Source: Bidens hawaiensis
Lineage: Eukaryota > Streptophyta > Magnoliopsida > Asterales > Asteraceae
Direction of reading: 5' to 3'
Assembly (NCBI GenBank): GCA_021521415.1
Contig: JAIQDT010004989.1
Location: 62,001-126,000, forward strand
Length of the DNA: 64,000 nt
Below, piece after piece: positions 21,891-34,269 of this stretch; the first letter of the stretch is position 1, and every line of letters starts with the position of its first letter. The translations under genes and the position numbers were made by a program. The notes under the pieces were generated by a model. The model did not search any database and had not been told where the DNA came from. It saw nothing but the letters and a program-made list of their open reading frames with translations.

Positions 21891-24800
21891 ATGCCTCCAA
21901 CCAGAGCCAAGGGAATTACCATGACACCCGAGGAACTCGCAGAAATAATCGCACAGGCGATCGCAACGCATGAGGCCAGCAAGGCCGAATCCAGTCAGGG
22001 CCGTCAAGAGACCGAAACCCCAGAACCCGAATCAGGAGCTTTGGAGATAGGATGCTCCTATAAGACATTTATGGCCTGTAAGCCTTGGCCATTCAAGGGC
22101 ACCGAAGGGGCCATTGGGCTCTACAACTGGATCGACAAAATGGAGACAGTTCTCTCCATTAGCGGGTGTAGTGAAAATCAAAAGGTCCTTTACGCGACCT
22201 GCATGTTTCAAGAAGCGGCCTCGTCTTGGTAGAAGCTTCAAGTGAAAACATTGGGACGAGAAGTTGCTCTCCACAAGACCTGGGAGGAGCTGAAGGAAAT
22301 GATGATGAAAAAGTTCTGCTCTCGCGCCGAAATTCAGAGTCTACAGCAGGAATTTTGGAACCACACCATGATAGGAACTGATATCGACGCCTACAGCAAC
22401 CGATTCAACGAACTTTGCCAGATGGTGCCGGATATGGCGAACACGGAGGAGAAAAAGATAGAGAGGTATATCTTTGGGTTACCTCATGTTATCAGAGTTC
22501 CGCTCAATGCCGCAGCGCCTCCAACCTTTGATGAGGCAGTGGCGCGGGCCATCACTCTTACAAGAGATACGGTCCGTGCGGGCATGTTGACCTCGCGCGG
22601 GAACGAGCAGCGAACCTCTGACCCCAAGAGAAAATGGAACTCTCACCACCGAGGGTCCGACTCCAAGCAACCACCATTCAAGAGACAGGAAAGCGTAAGG
22701 GCTTACGCGATACAAGCCCTGGAGCCATCACGAAAAGGGTACAATGGGCCTCGCCCATGGTGCAGCAGATGCAAGTATCACCACGAGGGTGAATGCGCAA
22801 GCATCATATGCGCCAAATGTAGCAGACCAGGGCACAAGGCGATAAATTGCCATATCAAAGAAACTGGAGTAAACGATAACTGCTACGCATGCGGGAAGCC
22901 AGGACATTTCAGTCGGGATTGCCCGCAAAAGAGAAACCAAGCTCGCGGGAGAGCCTTTGTGATCGGCGCGGGCGAAGCAAAAGAAGAACCGAATGTGGTA
23001 ACCGGTACGTTTCTACTTAACGACCATTTTGCATCTGTCTTATTTGATACTGGCGCTGACCTAAGTTTCATATCCACTGAGTTTAAAAACTCCCTAGGCC
23101 TAGCAACCAGTAGGCTAGACACGCCTTATACTATAGAACTAGCCAATGGTAGGCAGATACGCGCGAACGAGAGGACTGAGCAATGTGTATTGGTCATGGG
23201 AGGTCACGGATTCAATATTAACTTATTGCCAATAGACTTGGGAAGCTTTGACATTGTGGTAGGCATGGATTGGTTAGTCGAGAACTACGCGGAAGTTATT
23301 TGCCATGAGAAGCAGGTTCGGATCCCACTGTTGAGCGGAGAAACCTTGGTAATTCAAGGGGAAAGAAGTGGAGTTGCGACAAAACTCATTTCGTGTCTAA
23401 AGGCGCGCAAGTGCCTGAGGAAAGGATGCAACGCCTTCCTGGCGCACGTAGTAGAGAAGAAAGGAGATGAACGAAAGATTGAAGACTTACCAGTGGTGCG
23501 CGAATTCCCGGAAGTTTTCCCTGAAGATCTGCCCGGATTACCGCCACCGCGACAAGTCGAGTTTCGAATCGACTTGGTTCCAGGAGCTGCACCAGTAGCT
23601 CGAGCACCCTATCGACTAGCTCCATCCGAGATGCAAGAGCTATCCAATCAGTTGCAGGAACTATTGGATAAGGGCTTCATACGCCCAAGCTTTTCACCCT
23701 GGGGAGCTCCAGTACTTTTTGTAAAGAAGAAGGATGGTTCATTTAGAATGTGTATTGACTACAGGGAACTGAACAAGCTGACAGTCAAGAATCGGTACCC
23801 CTTACCGAGGATTGACGACTTATTTGATCAGTTGCAGGGATCCAGTTATTACTCGAATATAGATCTACGGTCAGGTTACCACCAACTTAGGGTCCATGAG
23901 GAAGACGTGCCGAAGACAGCCTTCCGAACTAGATACGGCCATTATGAGTTCTTAGTGATGCCTTTCGGGCTAACTAATGCGCCGGCTGTATTCATGGATC
24001 TGATGAACCGTGTGTGCAAACCATACTTGGATAAGTTTGTGATCGTATTTATAGATGATATTCTGGTTTACTCCCGAACCAGAGCTGAGCATGAACAACA
24101 TCTGAGATTAATTTTGGGGTTGCTGAAGGAAGAAAAGTTGTATGCAAAGTTTTCTAAATGTGAGTTTTGGCTTAGAGAGGTTCACTTTCTCGGTCACGTT
24201 GTAAACGAGAAAGGAATACACGTCGATCCTTCCAAGGTCAAAGCCATCGAGAATTGGGAAGCGCCAAAAACACCAACTGAGGTGAGGCAATTCCTAGGAC
24301 TAGCTGGCTACTATCGACGTTTCATTGAGAACTTCTCCAAGATAGCTTTACCTCTGACTGCGCTAACTCAGAAAGATAAGAAGTTTGATTGGGGCGAAAA
24401 CCAGGAAGCAGCGTTTCAAATGTTAAAGCAAAAGTTATGTAGTGCGCCAATTTTGTCGCTACCCGAGGGGACGGACGACATCGTCGTCTACTGCGACGCT
24501 TCACATCAAGGGCTCGGATGTGTCCTTATGCAGAGAAACAAAGTCATAGCGTATGCCTCTCGTCAACTCAAGGTCAATGAAAGGAATTATACAACGCATG
24601 ATCTGGAACTTGGAGCAGTTGTTTTCGCACTAAAGATTTGGTGCCATTATCTTTATGGTACAAAGTGTTTAATTTTTACGGATCACAAGAGTCTTCAGCA
24701 TATATTGGATCAAAAGGATTTAAACATGAGGCAACGAAGATGGGTAGAATTATTGAATGATTATGATTGTGAAATAAAGTATCATCCTGGAAAGGCGAAT

Positions 24801-26336
24801 GTGGTAGCAGACGCTTTAAGTAGGAAAGAGCGAGCAAAGACGCTACGAGTTAAGGCTCTAAGATTGACCATTCGTGCAGATCTCACTACCCGCATCCGAG
24901 AAGCTCAACAAGAAGCCTTGAAACCAGAGTTTGTCAAGAACGAATCCCTTGGGGGTATGATTAAGAATTTAGAGCTCAAAGAGAACGACACTCGATATTT
25001 TGCTAACCGCATATGGGTCCCTCTCAAGGGAGGATTGCGCGAGCAAGTGTTAAACGAAGCTCACAAAACGCGGTATTCCGTACATCCTGGCGCAGACAAG
25101 ATGTACCAAGATGTTAAAGCGCTGTATTGGTGGCCCAATCTTAAGGGTGACATCGCGACGTATGTCAGTAAGTGCCTGACGTGTTCGAAGGTGAAGGCTG
25201 AATACCACAAACCGTCGGGGTTGCTTCAACAGCCAGAAATTCCCATGTGGAAGTGGGAACAAATCTCCATGGACTTCATTACCAAACTGCCAAGGACACC
25301 TGGGGGTTACAACACGATTTGGGTTATTGTAGACCGGCTAACTAAGTCAGCACACTTCCTGCCGATCAAGGAAACCGATAAGATGGAAAAGTTAGCCCGA
25401 TTGTATATTCGAGAAGTAGTTTCAAAACACGGAGTTCCGGTATCCATCATTTCTGATAGAGATAGTCGTTTCACCTCAAGATTTTGGAGATCGTTACAAG
25501 GGGCTTTAGGTACTCGTCTTGACATGAGTACGGCTTATCATCCCCAAACAGATGGACAAAGCGAGCGAACCATTCAAACATTAGAAGATATGTTGCGCGC
25601 GTGCGCAATCGATTTCGGGGGTAGCTGGGATACTCATCTCCCATTGGTTGAATTTTCATACAATAACAGTTATCACACAAGCCTCAAGGCTGCGCCATTT
25701 GAAGCCTTGTATGGGCGTAAGTGTAGGTCCCCACTGTGTTGGGCTGAAGTGGGTGACAAGCAAATGACTGGTCCAGAATTGATCCAAGAAACGACGGACA
25801 AAATTTTCCAGATACGGGATCGCCTTAAGGCAGCGCGCGATAGACAGAAAAGCTATGCAGATGTGAGAAGAAAACCGTTGGAATTTCAAGTAGGGGATAG
25901 AGTACTTTTGAAAGTCTCTCCATGGAAGGGAGTCCCCCGTTTCGGCAAGCGAGGAAAGTTAAATCCACGATACATCGGACCATTTGAGATCCTAGAAAGG
26001 ATCGGTCCAGTTGCTTATAAACTCCATTTACCCGCCGAACTTAGTGGAGTTCACGACACGTTTCATGTATCCAACCTCAAGAAGTGCTTATCTGATGAAA
26101 CGTTAATTTTACCATTGGACGAGGTTCATATCAACAAACAGCTACACTTCGTGGAAGAGCCTATAGAAGTAACCGATTGGAAAGAACAAAAGTTGCGAAG
26201 AAGCCGAATCAAGTTAGTTAAGGTTCAATGGAACTCAAAGCGTGGACCTGAATTCACTTGGGAAAGAGAAGACCAAATGCGCAAAAAGTACCCATACCTC
26301 TTCCAAAGAATATCTCCTACCAGCGACACCTCCTAA
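21891..26336 (+). pseudogene. CHR-E gag-pol polyprotein, one amber codon
   Basis: ATG 21891 to TAA 26334-26336, 1481 codons in one frame with a single TAG at 22230-22232; relatives read Trp-Trp there, so it looks like TGG to TAG. Order: capsid; zinc knuckles at 22809-22850 ([14 protein letters not shown]) and 22881-22922 ([14 protein letters not shown]); protease with FDTGAD (23043-23060); RT with FIDD (24048-24059); RNase H with YCDAS (about 24490); integrase HHCC finger ([10 protein letters not shown] then CLTCSK, about 25060-25195) and catalytic D, D, E in [15 protein letters not shown] and QSERTIQ; then a chromodomain-like C-terminus ([16 protein letters not shown]). The product would form virus-like particles, copy the RNA and integrate the cDNA, possibly guided to heterochromatin. 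The downstream frame is open for 1368 codons after the stop. Confidence 0.93.
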
Positions 26337-26357
26337 ATTCCGGGACGAAATTCTCCT

Positions 26358-26370
26358 AACAGGGGGAGAA
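26358..26370 (+). other. CHR-E polypurine tract
   Basis: AACAGGGGGAGAA directly before the 3' LTR. Confidence 0.9.
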
Positions 26371-28442
26371 TGTGACACCCGGTAATTTCCCCAATCCCAT
26401 AAACCAAGTAATCAACCTAATTATTGGGTGATTGTAAATATTATGCGAGCCGTGTTATGATTAGCGCGGGCATATGTTATTTGCGCCATGCGCAGATGCG
26501 ATGCGCGCCATGTTATGATCAGCGCGGGCATATGTTATATGCGCCATGCGCGGATGCGATGCGCGCCATGTTATGATCAGCGCGGGCATATGTTATATGC
26601 GCCATGCGCGGATGTGATGCGCGCCATGTTATGATCAGCACGGGCATATGTTATATGCGCCACGCGCACAGGTTTTTGTTGTGTTTTCATGACAACTTAA
26701 TTTTATGTCGTTTCTGTCTAATGGGTTGCATACATATTCAATGATCCATAAGTAAAACAATGTTCAAGCAATATCCTAATTTCCTAATTAAAACCCAAAT
26801 TATTTATGCGCGCGCGGAAAAAGGGAACTAACCTCCCCGCATGGCAGGAACATTGAGAGCTAGTTTGTTTGAAGCTCCAAGATGGAATTGACTTCAACAT
26901 AACTGATCACTATGTTGAAATACCAAGACCTCATGGAGAATCTACAAATGAAACTCAACGTCCCTGACTACGAGAAGGTTACGCACCCACAACGTTCAAA
27001 GAAATGGCCTTCACGCAGAAGGCTATACGCGCAAGGCTACACGCACAAAACACTTAGTCTATTCTTCAGATGTAAGGGGATTACCCCCGCCCAGCAAGAA
27101 CCAGTTGCGTGTTTCAGAGATTTTTTACCTTTTGACTGCACACTGACAACAGTACCAGGAAAAGTATACTGTAACACGAAATGTCAGCTGTCAGCCGCAC
27201 CTACTCTCACCAACCACAGTCCTGCATGTACTGTCAAATCCATCAGAATCTTCATAACCACTCCCTAGGACCATCACCCCCATCCCTAAATAAATAATAA
27301 TAAACCCCATACCTTGTCATCATTACACCCAATATGATAAGATTTCAATCCCCTAAATCAAGGGATTGTGTTCCCTTGAATTTGCCTATAAATAAGTATC
27401 AATCCATGAATAAAAATATCACACAAACACACTTCAAACTCTTCTCTTGAACCTGTAATTCTGCACTAACCATCTCCCGAGCATCGGTTTCCAGTTCCGT
27501 TTCCATCGCTAGACTTCCAATTTCGAGGCTAACATCAGGAAACCCGAATCTCGTTTAATCTCTCTCTAAACCATCACTTAACAAGAATCACAGGTGAGTC
27601 TCACAGCCCCTATTTTCACTGTTTTTAAACTGTTTTCGGGGCAAGGGACACGTGTTTAAATTATGTTTTATCATGGTATATTTACAAGCAATGCAAACGA
27701 TTATCTGTTCATGGTGTTTATCTTGGTTTTCAATGTGAGTGCGCAAGAACAAGAAAGTGATCACTTCGTCAATGGAACTCTAAGGGTAGGGACTACTGTG
27801 TTTGATCAACCCAGTCGTAGGGGTCGCACCTCTTTGCATAGACGAGTGCCTAGTATGGTCATGGGGTAGTACTACTGGTTGTAAAGCCCGCTCGTAGGGG
27901 TCGCACCTCTTTGCATGGACGAGCGCCTAGTTTTCCGAGCACAACGTCCGCGCGTAACCCGCGGGACGGCTTTATCAAGCATATGTTTTAATGATGTTAT
28001 CAGAAAAATGTTTCAATATGGTTTTATCAAGGATATGATGCAATACGATTTATCAAGTCACCAAAACTTGTGAACTCACTCAGTTTATACTGATTCAAAT
28101 GTTTTTACGTGTCTTCCAGGTGATAATTAGTAGCGCAAGGAGTCACACATAGAGCACTTCACGCAGAACATCTATAAAAATGGTTTTTGGAAGATTTTAG
28201 TTCTATCCCTTCCACACGCGTGGTTGTTCCCGCCGTGTAAGGGGATATGGCGCGGAAATCTTTAACGTTTTTCATATGTGGATGTTTTTATATGTAATTC
28301 TAAACAATGTAATGTATTTTGTACTAGACATTTCATGCGCAATGGAAAAATTTATTTGAATGTTTGCAATGACCCGTGCTTGATTATCAATTCCCACTAG
28401 CGCGCACCCGGCTGTTACCGCCGTTTAGGGCCAGGTGTGACA
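26371..28442 (+). repeat. CHR-E 3' LTR (2072 bp)
   Basis: About 99% identical to 19638-21651 outside the repeat array. It is 58 bp longer because it has four repeat units (26447-26671) instead of three. Followed by GAATA. Confidence 0.95.
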
Positions 28443-28447
28443 GAATA

Positions 28448-29026
28448 TCACTTCCCCGGGAGTTACATGGAACACACGTGTTAAAGATTCAGTCACCCCG
28501 GTCACTGTTAAGCTTTTAGGTAAATGGCTATCCTGTATGACCACAAGTGGTTAACCGGACCAAACATGTATGAACATACATGTCCTTCCAGCTCAGAGTT
28601 ACCGACACTTTTTAAGTGAAAGAAAACAAAACACAAAACACATCATAATCGTCCATGGTGCTTTTAGTAATTGGTAAATGGCTATCCTGTGAAGCTCAAA
28701 GTAAAACACCGGTCCAACCATATACAAGTACATGTCCTTCAAACTTAAACAACCGACATAATTTTAAGCAAGAATGAATCTAGAAAATTTTTAATTAATT
28801 TTTTTTTAAATTTTTAATAATAAAGACAACGCACACACACTATTTTTGACTTTTTGATTTTTCTCCCCATAATTTGTTCAAAAATAACAAATATGTACAA
28901 ATTTATATCCAAAAAGACTCAATCCTCTTAATGGAGCATTTTAAGAAAACCCACAACCACATTAAATTTTGTTGTTCCGACCTGTTTTGTAAATAAGTCC
29001 GCCACATTGTTGTCAGTGTGGACTTG
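28448..29026 (-). other. COP-A 3' spacer, right part
   Basis: Noncoding sequence downstream of RNase H. Two imperfect direct repeats (about 28515-28605 and 28670-28760) share GGTAAATGGCTATCCTGT and ACATGTCCTTC. An A/T-rich run lies at 28785-28830. It continues at 19637 once CHR-E is removed. Confidence 0.6.
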
Positions 29027-30682
29027 TTAAAGGTGATTTAATTTTCGATTGAAACAATCATGAATAAAATGAATTTTGATATCGATGTGCTTGGTTTTAG
29101 AGTACTGAACTGGATTTTTCACAATAGCAATGGCCGCATCATTATCACAAAAAATAGGAGTATCAAGAAATTCCAAACCGTAATCCAGCAGTTGGTTTTG
29201 CATCCAGATAACCTGAGAGCAGCAAGCAGATGCGGCAACATACTCTGCTTCGGCAGTCGAAGTAGACACCGTTTGTTGTTTCTTACAATGCCATGAAATG
29301 AGATGGTCTCCTAAGAACTGGCAGCCAGCTGACGTGGATTTCCTGTCAACGTCATCTCCACCATAATTGCTATCAACAAAAGCATAAAGATCAAATTCTG
29401 ATTGTTTGGGATACCAAAGACCTAACTTTGGTTTTCCCTTCAGATATCTAAAAATACGTTTAACAACAATTAAATGAGAGAGTTTAGGATTAGCCTGGAA
29501 CCGAGCACACTGGTAGACGGCAAACATGATGTCTGGACGACTGGCTGTGAGATACATCAGAGACCCGATCATCGATCGATAGTATGTTTAATCTACGGGA
29601 CTCCCATCAGGATCCGATGACAGCAGTGGTCTCTCTGCCATGGGAGTGTTGGCAATCTTTGAATCTTGAAACTCGAATTTTGCCATCATATCCTCAACGT
29701 ACTTCCCTTGATGTAGTAAGATTCCTTCTGAGCTTTGGCGAACCTGTAGCCCCAGAAACGCTGTCATTTATCCCAAAGAACTCATCTCAAACATCTTCTT
29801 CATTACACCCTCAAATTTTGTGCACAACTCAGTGCTGGTAGATCCAATGATGATGTTATCAACATAGATCTGGACGAGAATCAAATATTTTCCGACAGTT
29901 TTCTAGAACAAGTTTTGATCGATGGTTCCACGCTTGAAGCCATAATAAAGAAGATGCGCGGTCAATGTAGCATACCACGCTCGAGGAGCCTGATGTAACC
30001 CATACAATGCCTTGTCTAACTGGTAGACGTGATTTGGCTTCTTAGAATCAACAAAACCCGGTGGCTGATTAACATAAATCTCCTCCTTGACCTCACCGTA
30101 CAAAAACGCGGTCTTAACATCCATCTAATACACTGTAAACCCCATGAATGATGCATGTGCCAGAAAAATTCTAATAGCCTCAAGTCTAGCCACTAGTGCA
30201 TAGAATTCAGTGTAATCTAACCCCTCAACCTGACGAAAATCTCGAACTACCAATCGTGCTTTATTACGAACAATAACCCTTGTGTCATCTTGCATGTTTT
30301 TAAAAACCCATCTTGTGTCAAGAGCTTTCTTTCCTTCTGGCAGTTTAATCAATCTCCAGACCTTCAACTTATCAAACTGATTCAATTCTTCATGCATAGC
30401 ATCAACCCAACTAGGTTCCTGAAGAGACATTTCAACATTTTTATGCTCAATTTGAGAGATGAAATAGGAAAACATGCAACTGTTTATGTGTCCTGTCTGA
30501 CTTCTGGTGGACACTCCCGCTTCAATGGGACCTATGACATTTTCAATCTGATGATTCTTTTGGATTCTTGACGGAATTAGGTGGTCGGAAATATCATTAT
30601 TAGGTTGAAGATTTGACACGTTCTCATTAAAATCAACAAGAGGATTTTTCCAGCCAGATGTCGCCGTACTATGAGAGTACAA
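29027..30682 (-). pseudogene. COP-A reverse transcriptase and RNase H
   Basis: RT begins about 30420 (SWVDAMHEELNQF) and reads RWVFKNMQDD, RLVVRDFRQVEGLDY and, after a stop at about 30125, [10 protein letters not shown] and [12 protein letters not shown]. The catalytic YVDD box at about 29862 reads YVDN, so the second aspartate is lost. RNase H runs to 29027 with GSLMYLTASRPDI, SKGP-like spacing replaced by YLKGKPKLGLWY, STAEAEYVAAS and TKHIDIKIHFI. Several stops and frameshifts are present. It replicated COP-A once and is inactive now. Confidence 0.88.
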
Positions 30683-30689
30683 AGTACCA

Positions 30690-31950
30690 GCAACATGTTC
30701 ATCAGGGATGGTATCGGGAAACAGTGTACTCCCGAATATCTGACGGATGGAACTCTCCCCCTCAACAGCAGCCGTATCTTCAGACGTGTTTGTCGAAAAT
30801 TATGTTTCTGATGTATCCTTAGGCTTAGTGCCAGTTGCAGGTGAATCAGTTAACTCGGCGACATCATCATCAATGAGTGGAGAAATGTGGGACACTGTCT
30901 GTGAGTTATCCCTAGAAGCTTCCACAGTGGGACCACACAGAGGTTCAGTGTTGATGACTGGAAACACATTGAATGGTTTGAAAAATTCGTTGTAGCCAAA
31001 TAGCCAATCGGGACCGACACGAGCATCAGTCTGAATTTTTTCCAGCCAATGAACCTCATAGGACTCTAAAATCTGTTTGGTAGACTTGTTGTAGACCATG
31101 TAGGCTATATTTCCCGCATACCAAACAAAGTAACACTCATCGGCTGCTGCCCCAAATTTTGGAGTAGTTTCGAGATTCAGTAAAGTGCAGAGACATCCAA
31201 AAGCTCTGAAATGTGGAACAGTGGGTTGATGACTGTAAACAATCTCATATGGGGTCTTCATCATGGATTTGTTGACTATCACCCGAACTTAACAAGCCGT
31301 GTTAACAACTTATGCCCAAAATAACAGTGGCAGTTTAGAGTCATACAACATTGTTCTTGCAGCTTCAATAAGAGTTCTGTTTCTTCTTTCAGCCACTCCA
31401 TTTTGTTGAGGCATCCGTGGGGCTCTGTACTGACGAAGCACCCCCTTTTCTGAACATAAATGATTCAAAGTTGCGTTCGTGAACTCCGTTCCATTGTCAC
31501 AACGGATTCCCTTCAGCTTTAGATTCAGTTGATTCTCCATGAGCCCAACGAACTTCTGATTAGATCTACAGTTTCACTCTTATTTGACAAGAAAAATACC
31601 CATGTAAAACAAGAGTAATCATCAGTAATAACAAGACAATAAGTGTTGTGAGACAAACTCAAAACATGAACAGGCCCGAAAAGGTCCATATGAAGTGATT
31701 GAAAAACTGACGATATGGTATTAATCAACTTTGGCTTGTGAGATTTTCGATGATGTTTACCCAAAGCACAAGCCACACATTTTTCAACAGTTACAAAATC
31801 CTTGATTGGTAAACCACGCAATAAATTATTTTTGGCAAGACGATTCAGATTTTTAGTATTAGCATGACCAAGCCGACGATGCCAAAGCATTGCGTTATGT
31901 TCTGACAAGCAGGTTATTTCTTCAGGAACATTTTTGCTCATGTCGATCAC
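30690..31950 (-). pseudogene. COP-A integrase
   Basis: The pre-integrase finger reads HRRLGHANTKNLNRL with CVACALGKHH. The catalytic triad is visible in LHMDLFG, RCDNGTEF and NGVAERRNR, but a frameshift lies between the first and second Asp (near 31530), and stops follow FWA (about 31311 and 31292). The C-terminal part (31282-30800) has MKTPYEIVYSHQP and FRAFGCLC, and then an acidic linker to RT. It joined the cDNA to the target and precedes RT as in all Ty1/copia elements. Confidence 0.87.
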
Positions 31951-31974
31951 ATAAGCATTATCTTTTCCTTGTGA

Positions 31975-32316
31975 TCAAACAAGAATCCAGTCTTCTGGTA
32001 TGATTATACCAGGTTTCAGAATTAAACACTCCTTTTTAGTAAAATGAGTTGAAAAATCTTTATGACAAATTTGTGACACGCTCAAGAGACTGTGCTTCAA
32101 TTCTGGAAAAAAATTAACATTCTCAAACTTTAAAACATCGTTACTTACAGTACCCTTTTGAGTGATCTTTCCTTTCTCTCCTCCCACAAAACACACATAC
32201 CCACCGTTAAATGTTTGAATGTCGTGTAGCTGGGTAATGTCCCGTGTCATGTGCCTGGAACAGCCACTATCAACATAACAAGGTCTGATGATATTCCTCC
32301 ATAGTTGTCCCTGCAC
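31975..32316 (-). pseudogene. COP-A protease
   Basis: An aspartic protease region of about 110 codons. The copia-type active site reads YVDSGCSRHMTRD (about 32275-32237), followed by NVNFFPELKHSLLSVSQI. It is separated from Gag by a stop at 32328 and from integrase by a stop near 31975. It would cleave the polyprotein in the particle. Confidence 0.85.
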
Positions 32317-32327
32317 AAAGCGCGGGA

Positions 32328-34269
32328 TTAGTTAGTTTTTGGTACCCAGTCCATACTTACACTGGGTAACCCTGATTCATCAACAGTTGTCACGGATTGC
32401 CATGACATGTCCTTTTGATCGTCAAATACGGAATTTGTAGGAACATTCACCGGAGATTTAGGCAACCACCTATGTCTGTATGATTTGGAATTATAGGTAC
32501 GAATGGTTGTCGTAACCTCCGGTGTTATGGATGTGGAAGGAGACGAATCAGCCTTTTTCTCATGTTTTGGTCTAGTCTTAGTGTTCATATTAGGATTTGA
32601 ACTTGAAAAACTTTTTCTGACCTTTCTCTTAAACATGTTAGGTTTGGTCTGATGAGGACTTAACCTGCCAGGATTATTTCGATTCCAATCATCATCAAAG
32701 GAACTAGCTAGATAATGCCTGAATCTTTGCCTATACGCGTTATGGGTCATGTATGGCATATTCCTTTGATAAAATCCGTAGTAAGGAGTGAACGGACGAT
32801 GTGGACAATTTCTAGAAATATGACCAGGAGTGCCACAGTTAAAACAAGTTTGACGTTTTATCAAAAAATCATTTTGGGCAACTCTTTGTCTGGACTGGTT
32901 GTGTGGACCAGTCTGCTTAAATTTTCGAGAACTCTTGTTCTCCTTTTTGAACTTATCACCTTGTTCGTCATTAGAGCATCCCTCCTTGACAAATTCAGGT
33001 GAAACATATTTTTTAGATGTTTTTGAATTTTTTGTTTTATTAGAAACCACATTATTAGAGTTCAAAGTTTCAACCGAATCAACCACACTAGAATCCTTGC
33101 TCTTTAAAACAGAGCCCACACAAACAGTCGGAATAACAAAATTCAAAACTAGAAGTTTTAAAGAAAAATCATAAACAAAATCATTATTAAATTCAAAACA
33201 GGGGTCGTCATCCTCATCAATTCACTCCTTCATAGTTACTTTTTCTGCACATGAAGTAGATACATTAGAATCGCTCATATTTGAAGTAGACGGACCAGTG
33301 TTCACATAACTGGTTTCGTCACCTTTGTCTTGTTTACCATACTTCATGTCCTTTGTCTTTTCTTCCTATTCTTTGGTGACAGGGGTAGGGACATAATTAT
33401 GATTGTAAGGTGGGGGAACTTGACTGCATCCTATTTCCACACCTTCATTCTCTTTCCACCACAATTGGTTCTCAATCATTGAGTTAACTACATTACTGGA
33501 ACCATCGAATTTTTTAGAATCAAGTTCAGGCTTTTCAAATTTACTAGTTAGATTTAAGATTTCTAACTTGGACGCTTCCAGTTTAGCAATTTCTTGTTTG
33601 TCATCTAGATGGTGACAACTTTTTATACTAAAATCAGACTTAAGTTTTTTAATATCCTTGTTTTATGCTTCTATTTTGTCTAGAAAGCCCTTTTCATTTT
33701 TCTTAAGTTTAAAATTTTCTGATTTTATTCTCTCCAATGCCCTTTCCGTATATCCATCCCTAGCTCGGCTAGTACATTCAGGAGCAAAATGACCCAGCTC
33801 GTGACAATTGTAGCACCTGAGAGTCTCTTTATTAAAACCCACCTTTTGATTATTAGGCATGTTCCAATTATTTCTACCCGTCCTCTTAGTAAACTTCTTT
33901 GCACGGAAAACTGCCATGGCAATTTGCCACGAGATATCCATTTCTTCAACATCATCGAGATAAATATAATCTAGTTTAGCAGTAACCACAGGTTGAACCA
34001 AGTCTCCAGCCAGAAATGCATGATAACAATTCATAAATCCCGCCATTAGAGCTATATTCTCTTGAGTCTCTTTTGGTATGGTGGGAATCTGGCTGAAGTT
34101 CTGGCTGGGAGTAGTTTTACCAAAGTCATTTGTAGACTGACCAGACATGGTGAAAAACACTGGCTGGTTTGGGTGAATTGGATGATGATGATTGACCTAG
34201 AGTGGATGAGAACATCTGGAAGTTTCCCAGAGGTGGCTGTTGAGTAGGATTGAACTGTGAGAAACTATC
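32328..34269 (-). pseudogene. COP-A gag, C-terminal part with two zinc knuckles
   Basis: Gag resumes left of COP-B. The block 34160-33663 reads IPKETQENIALMAGF, a CCHC knuckle CYNCHELGHFAPEC and a coiled-coil-like ALERIKSENFKLKK. The block 33146-32328 carries a second knuckle CFNCGTPGHISRNC and a basic Ser/Asn/Lys-rich tail. Stops and frameshifts separate the pieces. The second knuckle shortly before the protease is unusual for a short copia Gag and explains part of the large element size. Confidence 0.82.

Larger units (their letters stand above)
19638..28442 (+). mobile_element. CHR-E: nearly intact Tekay-like chromovirus
   Basis: An 8805-bp element with LTRs at 19638-21651 and 26371-28442, initiator-Met PBS, one long gag-pol frame, PPT and a perfect GAATA duplication (19633-19637 and 28443-28447). 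Integrase lies after RNase H, and a chromodomain-like segment follows it, which marks a chromovirus. The LTRs differ by about 20 substitutions and one 58-bp unit. One amber codon in gag is the only coding lesion I found. It could be mobilised in trans or by readthrough; that is inference. Confidence 0.95.
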
